Positions 20,756 to 31,360 of a stretch of 64,000 bases of DNA are shown here, in pieces (position 1 is the first letter of the stretch; every line of letters starts with the position of its first letter). A model generated the notes under the pieces. That model had not been told where the DNA came from and searched no databases. It worked only from the letters and a program-made list of their open reading frames with translations. Position numbers and translations under genes: made by a program. Where the stretch lies: contig NC_089179.1 in assembly GCF_947507565.1 (NCBI RefSeq), forward strand, positions 2,745,747 through 2,809,746. Direction: 5' to 3'. Origin of the DNA: Oscarella lobularis. Lineage: Eukaryota > Porifera > Homoscleromorpha > Homosclerophorida > Oscarellidae.

Positions 20756-21479
20756 ACACGAACGGCAGTACGTGTAGGAGCGGATAAGCGACCGTTCGAT
20801 CGCAACCCCCGGCAATTGGACGGCGATCGAGTCGGCGCGTACCTTCGCAGGTATGCGCCGCGATCGTCGAAAGTAGTGCCTCTGCTTTCACGTTTACTGT
20901 AATTTCCACGTAGGATTGCTTCAGACGCGGATCATACAACGCAACGACGTACTTCTCCTCGCCTTCCGTCTACTCAAATATTGATTTTTTCGAAAATGGA
21001 TGCAGTTAGCATTATTTACGTACCGAACTATTGATTTTGACGACTTTTGAGTGAAGGAAGACTTTCAGCCCGTGCCCGCCAAGGAATATTTTACTGCGGT
21101 TTTTAGAAATGATTCCACTGCAGACTTCTCTAATCATTTCATAGTAGGATAGTGCGGCTTTCGCCGAAATCGGGTTCGACAGAAACTTTCCTAAGCCACT
21201 CACACGCGTTTCATTAGCCCATGCGTAAGTAAGTTGTAGCATCTGTGGAAGACCTAACTTTGATTCGGCGAAAAGTGATCCCTGGCGAATGGACTTTTTT
21301 CGCCGGCACTGTGCTGCTGGGCATCTCCAAGTAAAGCCGTCCTTTACGTCGGTGCGCCGATTCCAATGCATTTCTTCCCCGCAATCGCATCTTCTTGCTT
21401 TTGCGAGAAGGCTGTTGTCTTTGTAGAAATTGACCGTTTTCTCTATTGTTTTCAGAGCATCCACTGCTTCTGCATTCAT
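20756..21479 (-). pseudogene. Merlin transposase, copy 2
   Basis: From the ATG at 21479: MNAEAVDALKTIEKTVNFYK, a zinc ribbon (CDCGEEM ... WRCPAAQCRRKKSI), the helix LPQMLQLTYAWANETRVSG, and GLKV ... VVKINSSV, where the first catalytic Asp of Merlin is expected but Asn is seen. A candidate intron (GTACGTAAATAATGCTAAC ... GAGTAG, about 20966-21020) is followed by EEKYVVALYDPRLKQSYVEI, the region before the second Asp, after which similarity fades. It sits head to head with copy 3. Confidence 0.65.
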
Positions 21480-21530
21480 GTTCAGGGCAAAATGTCGATC
21501 CGAAATGGCAACTTGGCAGACGTCGAGCCA

Positions 21531-21563
21531 AAAATGCCCGCGCGCGGACAGCGCGGGCATTTT
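21531..21563. repeat. Perfect 13-bp stem hairpin between Merlin genes
   Basis: AAAATGCCCGCGC, seven-base loop, GCGCGGGCATTTT. It lies between the starts of the two divergent Merlin genes, close to copy 2. It could be part of a terminal repeat or a promoter-proximal operator-like site. Confidence 0.75.
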
Positions 21564-21737
21564 CCCGCCCAGACGCTTTCTCCGCCCAAAAGAGTCTGAT
21601 TGGCTAATTTCGCTGCAGCTTCGATCCACTTCCGTATGACGTTTCCGTTCACGTTCGCGACGTAGGGACAAAAGAAAGCGCGCTTTAGGACCTGCTATTT
21701 TACTGGCTTCGTTGCTTCAGTGTTGGTGGCGTAAAGA

Positions 21738-22721
21738 ATGCTACGACAACTCGCTAACGCGGCAGGATCGTTGGGAGACGCTATCGATTTTCTAAAACAG
21801 CGTAAACTCTTGGCGTCTAAGGTTACTTGCACGCATTGCCAGAAAGACAAAACTTAGACAAAGGATGAAACGAAGGGAGATGGTTTTTTCTGGCGCTGCC
21901 CAACGTGTCGAAAAAAGACCTCAATTCGACATGGATCTTTCTTTTCGAAATCGAAGCTCACCTTACCCACGTGCGTCGAGCTCTTATTTTGCTGGGCAGC
22001 CAACGTTCCTGTCACTCATATTCGGTCATACTGTGGCGCCCAAGTTTCTGTCAAAACTGCAATCGATTTCTATAACTTCTTGCGAGAAGTGTGCAGTAGC
22101 CAGCTACTTGGCGAGCCTATTCTTTTCGGTGGACCTGGCGTTATCGTACAAATAGACAAATCGCTCTTTGATCATAACAGTAAAGTAAGCTGCAACGATA
22201 TTGGCTCTTGTATATTGCAGCATTTTGCCTATACGTATAGTATCAAAGTTTATCAAAGAGGTCGTGCGCCTGCTCGTATTCCACAGTGGGTATTTGGAAT
22301 GTATGACACCCAAATGAGACAGGGTTATATGACGCTGGTTCCCTCTCGAAATGCTTTGACGCTACTGCCCATTATTGAGGAGCACACGCTGCCTGGAAGT
22401 ATAATACATTCGGACATGTGGGCAGCATACCGACAGGTAGCTCGATTGCCAACTGTGGTGACTCATGAGACGTTGAACCACCGGTGTCACTTTGTGGACC
22501 CAACAAGAGGAGCGCACACCCAGGCAGTAGAATCCTATTGGGCTCGTGTTAAAGCAAAACTGAAACGAATGATGGGGACAACAAAAGAAATGCTGCCGTC
22601 TTACTTAGATGAATTCATGTGGAAAGAGAGGCATGGCAGAAACGCAAATGGACAAATCGATGATGCCGTCGTCTTGTCAAAAATGATAAGCGCAACAGCA
22701 AAGGAAAATCCGGTAATGTAA
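21738..22721 (+). pseudogene. Merlin transposase, copy 3, single in-frame stop
   Basis: One frame runs from ATG 21738 to TAA 22719-22721, 327 residues. The only lesion I see is TAG at codon 40 (21855-21857), just inside the zinc ribbon (CTHC ... WRCPTCRKKTSIRHGS). The catalytic residues are present: VIVQIDKSLF (Asp), IIHSDMWAAYRQ (Asp) and THTQ-like AHTQAVESYWARVK (Glu). Length suits a Merlin transposase. A start at the next Met (21865) would skip half of the zinc ribbon. This is the best-preserved Merlin in the window. Nearby terminal repeats were not identified. Confidence 0.85.
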
Positions 22722-22870
22722 TGTGATGGATTTTACTCGGACTGATAAACTCGTTTTTTCGGTGTACTTTTCGTGGCTGTTTTCGATGTTCGCTTGTTAG
22801 AAAATTAAAGAGAGAATGTGATGACCCTATGCATGTTTGAAGCATTGCTGCACCCCTATTTTCCCTTGCC

Positions 22871-24268
22871 GGCCCCGTGTAGTACGGGTCCCAATCCGGG
22901 GACTCCATTGAAAAATCTTATCTCTTTTTGTTTGGCCCCGTGTTGTACGGGTCCCCAATCCGGTGACTCCAAACAAAAATCTTATTTTGTTTGGCCCCGT
23001 GTTTTCCGGGTCCAGCGTCCTATATAGAGACGCGACGTTTGGCCCCGAATAACGCGGTCCACGCTTCTATATATAGGAATGGCGTCTGGAGGACCCGAAT
23101 GAAACGGTGCCAGGTTCTATATATAGAGTGGAATGCGGACCCGTATAATTCCCAACATGGATGCCAGGGAGGAGACGGTGCCGTCACCAGCAGAGCGGAC
23201 AAACACTGCGCATGCTCGCCACTAGTGAGGTAACAATAGGGGTTAGCCAATCAGTACTCAAAGACGCGTTCTTCAAAATATTTTTGGCTGGGCCAAGGTC
23301 TAGAAGCCCTAGAAACATGTGACTGTCCCATTATCGCACGGAGGCACGAAAAAACTTTTATTTGAGCCTCGACGGGTTTTTCATTTACGCTGCGGATTAG
23401 CAGATAATCGGCCAGAAAGACAAAAACCCGCCTGTAGCTAGAGAACTTGGGCCTCCAATTTCGCGAATAATAGTTGAAATTTCACGTACGCTTAGGAGAA
23501 TGTTTACTATCAGCCTCTCATCTGATTTGGCGAGAAAATTTAGCTTGAAATCCCATTTTCGCGGGTTCGCGTTCTCCGCAGCTGACGCCAATAGTTCGCC
23601 TCTCTTGGCGGCGAGACTCACACAGCATGTACGGCATTGACGTACGCTACCGTGGAGGAACAAAGAAAGGGCTCACGCCGTCTGATTTGGGGCACAGGAA
23701 AAGGAAACACAATTGTGATACTTTACGCCCGTGATGTCTGACTGTACACGTGAGGTCCTTCGCTGTTCGTCCACGGCAGCGTACGTCAATGCCGAACATG
23801 CTGTGTGAGTCTCGCCGCCAAGAGAGGCGAACTGTTGGCGTCAGCTGCGGAGAACGCGAACCCGCGAAAATGGGATTTCGAGCTTATTTCGCTAAATTTT
23901 CTCGCCAAATCAGATGCGAGGCTGATAGTAAAATTCTCCTAAGCGTACGTGAAATTTCAGCTATTATTCGCGAAATTGGAGGCCCAAGTTCTCTAGCTAC
24001 AGGCGGGTTATTGTCTTTCTGGTCGATTATCTGCTAATCCGCAACGTAAATGAAAAACCCGTCGAGGCTCAAATAAAAGTTTTTTCGTGCCCCCGTGCGA
24101 TAATGTGACATTCACATCTTCCTAGGGCTTCTAGACCTTGGCCCAGCCAAAAATATTTTGAAGAACGCGTCTTTGAGCACTGATTGGCTAACCCCTATTG
24201 TTACCTCACTAGCGGGCGAGCATGCGCAGTGTTTGTCAGCCCTGCTGCCGGCACCGTGAAACACGGCC
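22871..24268. mobile_element. Long hairpin element (arms about 455 bp)
   Basis: Sequence 23198-23655 is repeated in inverse orientation at about 23785-24238; arms begin GACAAACACTGCGCATGCTC and end with its complement. Similarity continues outward for about 30 bp more (GGTGCCG). The left flank has three tandem copies (22871, 22934, 22994) of a unit with GGCCCCGTGTTGTACGGGTCC, and a matching GCACCGTGAAACACGGCCCG lies at the right end. The two arms encode the same peptide, ending ATGGxLSFWxIIC, which just reflects the inverted duplication. No transposase. Confidence 0.8.
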
Positions 24269-24355
24269 CGGTCTCCTATACTTCAACATTTCCCTTTTCG
24301 CAACAATACCCAAGCACATGATCCACGGACCTTGCGGCCTACTCAATCCCAGATC
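24269..24355 (+). pseudogene. Helitron Rep/helicase, left piece
   Basis: The frame reads FATIPKHMIHGPCGLLNPRS, the HGPCG box that precedes the helicase linker in Helitron RepHel proteins. The piece is cut by the Gypsy insertion at AGATC; the expected next residues (SPCMKDGQCTKHYP) resume at 32791 in the same frame once the insert and one copy of the 5-bp duplication are left out. The HUH nuclease domain is not present upstream, where the hairpin element begins. Confidence 0.75.
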
Positions 24356-24471
24356 TGTAACGCGTGTTTACGTTGTGCTCTATTGCTTACAGAGTGCTAT
24401 CTAGACTCGTGCAGGACATCTATATACGAGCTTAATCTCATCAGCTTTTTTATATCTACAAGTTTGTCACA
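24356..24471 (-). repeat. 3' LTR of the Gypsy element
   Basis: TGTGACAAAC ... CGCGTTACA read on the minus strand, preceded by a GAAAGAAAGGGAGA polypurine tract. At 116 bp it is unusually short for a Gypsy LTR. Confidence 0.9.
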
Positions 24472-24494
24472 TCTCCCTTTCTTTCAAGTTTGGA

Positions 24495-25523
24495 TCACTT
24501 CGTGACGTAATCCTCCAGATATTTAGGCTTTCTGCTGACTCTCCCTGACTTTGTGACTCTAGTTTCTTGAACTTCGTTTCTGACTCTCTCCGAGTCCTCC
24601 GTTGGTTGAGAAGTTGATTCTTCCGGTTCTTCGGGTATGCTGCGTGCTGAAGTTGGCCCTGCCTTTGCTTCTGCTTCGCCTTGTCTGATCTCCAACTCTG
24701 GCTCTTCGGCGAAAGTTCCATCCTCCTTCGTCGCTCTCAACTCTCGACGATTTCGACGATACTTGCTCCCGGCTTCACCAGATACGAACGCTTTCCAACC
24801 TGCTTCATGCATTCTCCCAACGACCACTCGTTGTCGCCCGGTCTCTTCATGCGCCTTTTCTCCCGGGTTCAACGGCGGCAAATCCTTTGACTTCTTGTCG
24901 TATGTTTCTACTTGAATCTCTTTTGCTGAGGCCACCCGACTCCCAACTTGCTGTGGTGACGGTGCTTGCGGCGCTAGCTTCTGCGACGACGTCGGTAGAC
25001 GTGTCTTGGTTCTACGACCAAAAAGACGTTGAGCTGGTAATGAGCCTATCTTCTCGGTAGGTTTATTGCGAAAATCCAGTAACTCCAAGTTAATGTCTGC
25101 CTTCGCGGTAAGACATTTCTTGATGATTGACTTGCACCTTTTCACCGAATTCTCGACTTTCCCATTCGATTGCGGGTATCGTGGAGATGAGGTCTTCTGC
25201 TCGAAACCCCATTCCTTTGCGAAACTCTTAAACTGACTGCTGTCGAACTGAGGACCGTTGTCACTAATCACAGTCTCAGGTATGCCGTGTCGAGCAAAAT
25301 ATCCTTTGACTTTGTGAATCACCGACGATGATAGCGCATTCTTGAGTTTATCGACCTCGAAGAAGTTTGAGTTGTAATCCACCACTATCACGTAATCTGC
25401 TCCGTCGACGTGGAACAAATCCATTCCTACTTTTGCCCAAGGCCTCTCTAGCACGTCGTGCGGCATTAACCGCTCTCGGGTTTGTTCCGTACGATACGTG
25501 TTGCAGGTACTGCATTTGGACAC
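24495..25523 (-). CDS. Gypsy integrase, core and C-terminal part
   Basis: An open 342-codon stretch. It begins with the CC half of the HHCC zinc domain (KCSTCNTYR); the HH half is 1.2 kb away beyond the inserted element. The catalytic triad is intact: KVGMDLFHVDGADYVIVVD (Asp), TVISDNGPQFDSS (Asp) and NGKVENSVKR (Glu). The C-terminal tail has a Lys/Glu-rich segment and ends SRKPKYLEDYVTK. This is a piece of the polyprotein, not a free-standing gene; no start codon of its own is expected. Confidence 0.88.
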   Translation of the reverse strand: MSKCSTCNTYRTEQTRERLMPHDVLERPWAKVGMDLFHVDGADYVIVVDYNSNFFEVDKLKNALSSSVIHKVKGYFARHGIPETVISDNGPQFDSSQFKSFAKEWGFEQKTSSPRYPQSNGKVENSVKRCKSIIKKCLTAKADINLELLDFRNKPTEKIGSLPAQRLFGRRTKTRLPTSSQKLAPQAPSPQQVGSRVASAKEIQVETYDKKSKDLPPLNPGEKAHEETGRQRVVVGRMHEAGWKAFVSGEAGSKYRRNRRELRATKEDGTFAEEPELEIRQGEAEAKAGPTSARSIPEEPEESTSQPTEDSERVRNEVQETRVTKSGRVSRKPKYLEDYVTK

Positions 25524-25545
25524 GTAATCACGTATAGCTGCTCCC

Positions 25546-26755
25546 CAGGGGGTTGATCTTTAGCGCACTAGGCAGCCACGCCCTTTCTTGAACCTCGATT
25601 TTCTACATTCTAACGAATCTTTTTCTACCACCTAAACAGAAGGGCGAAGGTTCTTTTCTCAGTAGAAATATTCGGGGCTCTTTTTACGGACTTAGCTGTC
25701 TGTACCTAAAACAGCTCCGTGACCTTCGCTGCTTTTTGATAAACGTATTCCATCTATTGAAATCTTTGCCTTTGGCTCTTGTAATGCCTGCCATGGCTCG
25801 TGGCGCCTAATTTTCTCTATCCTTCACAAACATACGGCCTGTTTAGGCGATCGAACGCCACACCAACACTCCAAGCCATGTTTGCTCAGCCGTTTATCTA
25901 GAGTTCCTTGATAAAATACTTAGCTATCCCTTGATGCGTTTTTTGGGCAATCATTGTTTTTTTAGCCAGCACTAGTTGTCATTCACCATTATGCACATTT
26001 CAAGTTCCATTATGCGTGGAATGGTATCTAAAATTTAGCTTGACGCCTAAAGAACATAAACGACAGGGGAGGAGATAATGAGCATGTCTCTGTCTTATAC
26101 GAGCTGACGTTTTGACTCAGAAAATTGAGATCAAAAGTAAACGAACTTTACACTTACCGCATCGTAACATCGATTCAGCGTCTCCATCCGTGAACTCATC
26201 TGCTGCAGTCTGATAACTGTATTTGATAACTGTCAGGTGGTTAGGCACGAGGCGAAACGAGTTGAGATCGTCTTCCGACGTCCATATGGCTTCCATGGCA
26301 ACAAACTCTTCTTACACGGGAGGCAGAGCATCTCGAGACCCAGCGGTTCTCGGATTTTGACGACAATGTTTGGAAGAGGGACTCAGACCAGCTCCACTCA
26401 AGTTCGCTTCATCCGAGCGGCAAACTTGGGTGTCGAAAGATTTCATCACTTTTTTTCGTATGAAAAACGAAAAACGAACAGCGCCACGAGTCACGGCCTG
26501 AAGCTCCATCACCTAATGCAGCGGAATATCTTGCAAAGATCTAAAAGCCGGAATGGCAACTGCGAGAACGGAGGTGTTTTATACGAGTGGTCGTGCTCGA
26601 TAGCTACAGGTTCGCCAAGTCTGTAGCTGGCAGCAGCGACTTCATTTTTGAGAAGGACCACATCCATGAACTAAAAATGATGAGCGACTGCGGAAAAAAG
26701 TTCGTTTCGCTAGATGGTCTTGGCAGTCTAGTGCGCTAACGATCAACCCCTCCTG
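25546..26755. mobile_element. CAGGGGG-ended non-autonomous element in Gypsy integrase
   Basis: The ends are CAGGGGGTTGATCTTTAGCG (left) and, inverted, CAGGAGGGGTTGATCGTTAG (right), with similarity over about 28 bp. The 9-mer GCTGCTCCC stands directly outside both ends (25537-25545 and 26756-26764). Leaving the element and one copy of the 9-mer out joins FWPGMGA to the DYVSKCSTC part of the integrase zinc domain, so the borders are right. No transposase is inside; the ORF at 26237-26626 shows nothing familiar. Confidence 0.85.
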
Positions 26756-26764
26756 GCTGCTCCC

Positions 26765-28039
26765 ATTCCAGGCCAAAAGAGCGATTCCTTTGCCCGTCGA
26801 ATGCAGCCTTCCATTCCAAGATGCGAGTTGTGAATTTTCTTGAGCATTCTACTTCTGAGTGCTTGTGGTATGACGATCATGTCATCCTTGTATATCCATT
26901 CACTTTGTAACGTCAGGCATTCACAAAAGGTGTGGTACGCACGGGCTGCCTCTGGGACTTCTGCTCGCGCTGTTGGCCAGCCATCTTTGACAAGATTGCT
27001 TACAGCCTGTAGCTCTGCATCCTTTGGCGTTACAGCTTGAATATCTTTCATTAGGTCTGCTTGCATATTCGGCTCCTCACTGGGGTTTACTGCTTCCAAC
27101 TGCAAACAGAACTCCACTGCCATGTCGCAGCTTCCCCTTCGTGCAGGTACGCTCTTGAGAGGGTGTCGGCTAGGTACATAGTAGTACCCTTTTGATAACG
27201 TATCTCCAGTTCGTAGCGTTGAAGTCTCAGCAGCATGCGTTGAAGACGGTTTTGTGTTTGTGCTTTCGGTTTCTTGGCGATGCTTTCCAGTGGTTTGTGG
27301 TCGGTCATGACCATCACACGCCTTCCGTAGATATACTGATCCAACTTTTCACAAGCGTAGACGATTGCTAACAGTTCCTTCTCTATTTGCGCGTAGTTTT
27401 GTTCCGTCTTCGTCAGAGCTCTTTAAATGTAACACACTGGCTTTCCTTCCTGTAGTAGAGCTGTACCTAGTCCACTTTGACTTGCATCACACTGCCACGT
27501 GCGCGTCTTGGACGGATCATAATACTCTAGAACAGGTGCACTAGTAATGAGCTTTCGAATTTCTTCCAAAGCTTTTTCCTGCGCTTCTCCCCACGACCAT
27601 TCGACACCGGATCTTTCCAGCTGTCTGAGCGGGGCGCTGACATTAGACAAATTCGGCAAGAACTTTGCGAGATATGTCACCATTCCCAATACTCTTCTGA
27701 CACCAGCCACATCTGTCGGTTGCGGCATTTTCATAATGGCCTCGATTTTCGCTGGATCGGGGGATACCCCGTTTGGCGTCAGCCTATGACCGATGAAATT
27801 GACTTCCGTCAGTCTCAGCTTCGTTTTCTCTCGGTTGAGCTTCAGGTTCCTTTCTCTTTTGCACGCTGAAGGAATTTCTTGAGATTTTCATCATGATTGC
27901 GTTGTGCTTCTGCCATCGTTTCTCCAGCCCCAATGACTAAGAAGTCATCAGCTATCACTTCGATTCCTGGCAGACCTTCTCTTATCTCATGCATCCGGCG
28001 TTGCCATTCTTCCGGAGCTGAGCTTATACCGAACGGCAT
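26765..28039 (-). pseudogene. Gypsy reverse transcriptase end, RNase H, integrase HH domain
   Basis: Going downward from 28039: RT palm with VIADDFLVIG (the xxDD active site as ADDF), then after a frameshift near 27855 the thumb (LGMVTYLAKFLPNLS), the RNase H start RTWQCDASQSGLGTALLQ, a stop codon where Ser is expected (CYI-stop-RALT, about 27424), EKELLAIVYACEKLDQY, MTDHKPLES and ADTLSRA. It ends with HNSHLGMEGCIRRAKESLFW, the His-His half of the integrase zinc domain. Function is lost through the stop and frameshift. Confidence 0.88.
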
Positions 28040-28045
28040 TCTCTT

Positions 28046-29605
28046 TCATCGGTACCGTCCAAATGGTGTATTGAAGGTTGTGAGGAAACTTGATTCCTCT
28101 ACAAGCAAAACTTGCCAAAAACCAGTATTTGCATCGAGCACTGAAAACACTTTGGCGTTGGTGAGACGCGTAGACACTTCATCCATCGTTAGCAATGGAT
28201 AGTGTGGACGTTGAATGGCTTTATTCAAATCCAACGGGTCGAGACAAATTCGCAATTTTCCGGATGGTTTTCTGATTATCACCATCGATGATACCCATGA
28301 CGTCGGATCTGATACCGGAGCAATAATTCCATTGTTCGTCATTCGCTTCAACTCAGCTCGCACATCCTCTCGTATGGCTGCTGGCAGTTTCCGTTGAGCT
28401 GCTACCGTGGGTGTTACGCTGCTGTCAATATGAATTTTGTACTTCCATGGAAGAGCGTCTTTCCCGATCGGTGCGAATACGTCTGCAAACTGATCAAGAA
28501 TCGGATCGCTTTTGACCTTCGATTTTGCCTCGTCGGTCGTTATCACATTCACGGCATCGATATCCGTGATTTTCAACAACCCCAGTTTCACACTGGCGTT
28601 GAAACACAGCAGCGGCGTTACTGCACCTTGGACGACGTAGAAAGCAACTCTGTATGTGTGTCCATGACGCGTAATCAGCAATTTTACTCCCGCTGCCTTC
28701 TCTTCCGTGTTGTTGTGCATCCTCAAAACAGTTATGGTCTTCTCAAGTCGAGCGCACGTTTTATCTGCCGTGGCTTTTGCGTAATCCGATTTTGGCAATA
28801 TTTTAACGGAGGCTCCCGTATCTATCTGGAAGGACACTTTGTGAGACCCGGATGCGAGTCGATACATAGCCGTTGCCCGTTTTCCTTGCGGCATCGTGAG
28901 CGTGTTGAGCTCTACGTACTCCACTGTGTCGTCAACCTGATGAACGTCCGCTGTTTTCGATCGACACACTCTGTCGTAATGACCCTTTTTGTTGCACTTG
29001 TTACAGGTCTGCTCTCTCGCTGGGCGTTCTGCTCTCTTCGGCGGATGGTTCAATCCGCACCAAGTGCATTTCGGACCCCAACTACTGTAATCTGGCTTCG
29101 TCGTCTGTCTTCCTGGCGATTTCGATGCTTGAGTAGTGGGCGTCTTGTCCCACTTCTCTGATTTCTTCCCACCACACCATTTTCCCCGCGGCTCTTTCTC
29201 AACGACGTGAAGTGTTGCTTCCTCCGTTGTTATCGCTTGCGCGCGAAAACGCGTGACTTCGTTACGTCGTAACAGGGTGACTACTTCGTCGAGCGTGAGA
29301 GGCGGGTCTACGGCTTTGTCCATGACTTTCTGTCGCAGGGTGTGGTCGCGAATTCCGTGGAAGAGTCTCTCACAGATGCGTGCGTCGCGCTCCTCTTTGA
29401 TGTCGCAGGTGCTTGCTAACTTGACCACCTCGGTGATGTACCCTGTGCGCGTTTCACCTTCCCCCTGATTCCGTGTGTTGAAAACGCACTTCTCGTAGGT
29501 GACATCGACTGCCGGCATGCAGTAGCTTTTGAACATCGCTAGCACTCGCGCGATTTCGGATTTTTGGGCGGGATCTTCCCATACGTAAGCTTCGTAGAGT
29601 TGCAC
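28046..29605 (-). pseudogene. Gypsy gag-protease-RT, main part
   Basis: An open frame of about 520 codons. The order is capsid C-terminal half (YEKCVFNTRNQGEGETRTGY, RLFHGIRDHTLRQKV), the CCHC knuckle CNKCNKKGHYDRVC, protease with SFQIDTGASV (the DTG active site), and RT fingers and palm (RKLPAAIREDVRAELKRM, IIRKPSGKLRICLDPLDLNK, FSVLDANTGFWQV). It ends at a TGA (28043-28045) where GRYRWKRMPFG-type sequence calls for Trp. The 5' end is cut at 29605 by the P-element; the rest of gag lies at 32415-32639. Confidence 0.9.
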
Positions 29606-29859
29606 CATAGATAGAAAATAGAGAGGGATAGGCAACTTAGGTGATCACGTGTCCTTTTCCATACATTTTGCGTGGTCCTATGTGTGTCTCTCTTAATGTT
29701 GACGATTCCCGGATATTGGACACCATTTATCTCCGAAATCGTCGTTTCTCCGACTCGTACTGGGTGCCGAAAGCTTTTTCGAAGGTACGTTTGTCAGCGG
29801 ATTTCGATGTCGCGTGAGGAAAGACTTTCATGTCGTGACATCGTCGTTTACGCCCACGC

Positions 29860-31159
29860 GATGAATGGTGGCGACGCACGTTCTGGGACTAATGGTTCGT
29901 GGTTTGGTCACGTCGTTGAAGTTCCCATACGCTCTTTTCCCAACAACAGGTATATAGACTGGTCTGAACAGAAAGGCAGTAATTAGCATCTAATGCCACA
30001 GGAATTCGTTCGTGTGATCTGCACTCTATTGTTGGGAGGCCGTCCGCCAACTAGAGATGTGCGGATTCTACGTCATTGCGGTCACTTGCGACGGGGCGGC
30101 AAGCAATCGGAGTTTTTTTAAGTAGCACTGGTCGCCGGAAGAGGATGCGTTCGTCAACAAAGCCGTCAATCGCTACGGTCACCCTCGTTGGCTGTTTTTC
30201 TTTTTCGACGTGCCGCACCTAATGAAGACGACCAGGAATTGCTTGTCGCACTCATACCCGAACAGCAGTCGAAGATCAATGACGGTAAGAAATAGTGTCA
30301 TCTTTCGATAATATATTGGGGTTGTCAGATAAATGAGAAATTCGTGACGTGGAAACATATCAGGGAGCTCTACGACAAATGCCGGTCAACAGCTGACAGG
30401 AGCGGTCTGACCATCCTACCTCGACTGAAGCTCGAGCACATCGAGCTCACGTCGTACTCACGTGTGCGTGTTGACCTCGCTGCCCAGGTAAAACGATTTC
30501 TCCGCTATTCTGAATGTAATTGCTGTGTGAGGTATTGAGCTCAATTGTGGCTAACGGCCTCGGGCACTACGCCATACCGGGGTCGGAGGAGACAGCGCAA
30601 TTCGTGCGAATGTTCGATAGGGTGCTCGACTGCCTAAACGTTCGATCCCATCGAGCAGTTAAACCGGATCGACGTGGCTACACCAGCGCTACAGATGGTC
30701 GTCTAGAGGTAACAGGCCCTTACTGCGTACTGTTGGCAGTGCTGGATGCATGTTTTGCTTTCGCTTCTACAGTTTTTGGAAAAAGGAATTTATGGGTTAC
30801 CTACGCGATTGGGAATCCCAAGTAGATGCTGTCCCTGGGTTGACAAGAGGCGAAAAGGCATTGCGGAAGCTCAGTAAAGAGACATTAGAAGGATGGAAGA
30901 TAACAAGTAAGGAGATCGCATATACTAAAGCATGTATTTTATGCACTTACTTTCTGCTATTAGTTCGCTCCTTTGTTGAATTGGTCCGCTACATTTTTAC
31001 TGTAGAGGGATCCGAGAAATGCTTTTTCCTGAGTGCCCACGTCGATCAAGACCCTCTTGAAAAAACTTCTTCGGCCAGAAGAGAGCACGTGGGGGCCGGT
31101 CGGACGATCCATCTGTCAAGGAGTTTGCCGTGAATGTTATGTCACTGCGGCAGCAAGGA
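29860..31159 (+). pseudogene. P-element transposase (THAP9-like core)
   Basis: A series of exons with small introns: 30041-30284 (GFYVIAVTCDGAASNRS ... FDVPHLMKTTRNCLS, with a TAG stop inside), intron 30285-30328, 30329-30487 (NEKFVTWKHIRELYDKC ... VRVDLAAQ), intron 30488-30531, 30532-30708 (VLSSIVANGLG ... FDRVLDCLNV), then about 30772-30906 (EFMGYLRDWES), intron 30907-30963, and 30964-31159 (SFVELVRYI, DQDPLEK, then after a one-base shift FFGQKRARGGRSDDPSVKEF). The DxPHLxK and QDPLExFFG blocks are hallmarks of P transposases. No THAP zinc finger is recognisable at its start. One stop and at least two frameshifts: inactive. Confidence 0.85.
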
Positions 31160-31360
31160 TAGGCAGCTCTTCTCCCTGTCAGAGGCAATTCGAGTCGGAA
31201 GAGACTACATTACCCTGAAGAGGTGATTGCCCACGACCCTCTTCCGAAGCGCCAAAAAAGAAAATGTAAACGCCGAATAAATAAAATTCTAAAAAAGTCG
31301 GAGTGAACAGCTGGACAGGAGAGGGAGAGGGGGGGCACTTCCTAAACGGCACATCGTTCT

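Noticed and set aside
21855..21857. Recoded stop (readthrough or selenocysteine-like) in Merlin copy 3
   Set aside because: The codon is TAG, there is no supporting structure, and neighbouring transposon genes all have random stops.
23397..24037. Two ORFs encoding nearly the same peptide as a duplicated gene
   Set aside because: They are the two arms of one inverted repeat read in opposite directions; no domain is present.
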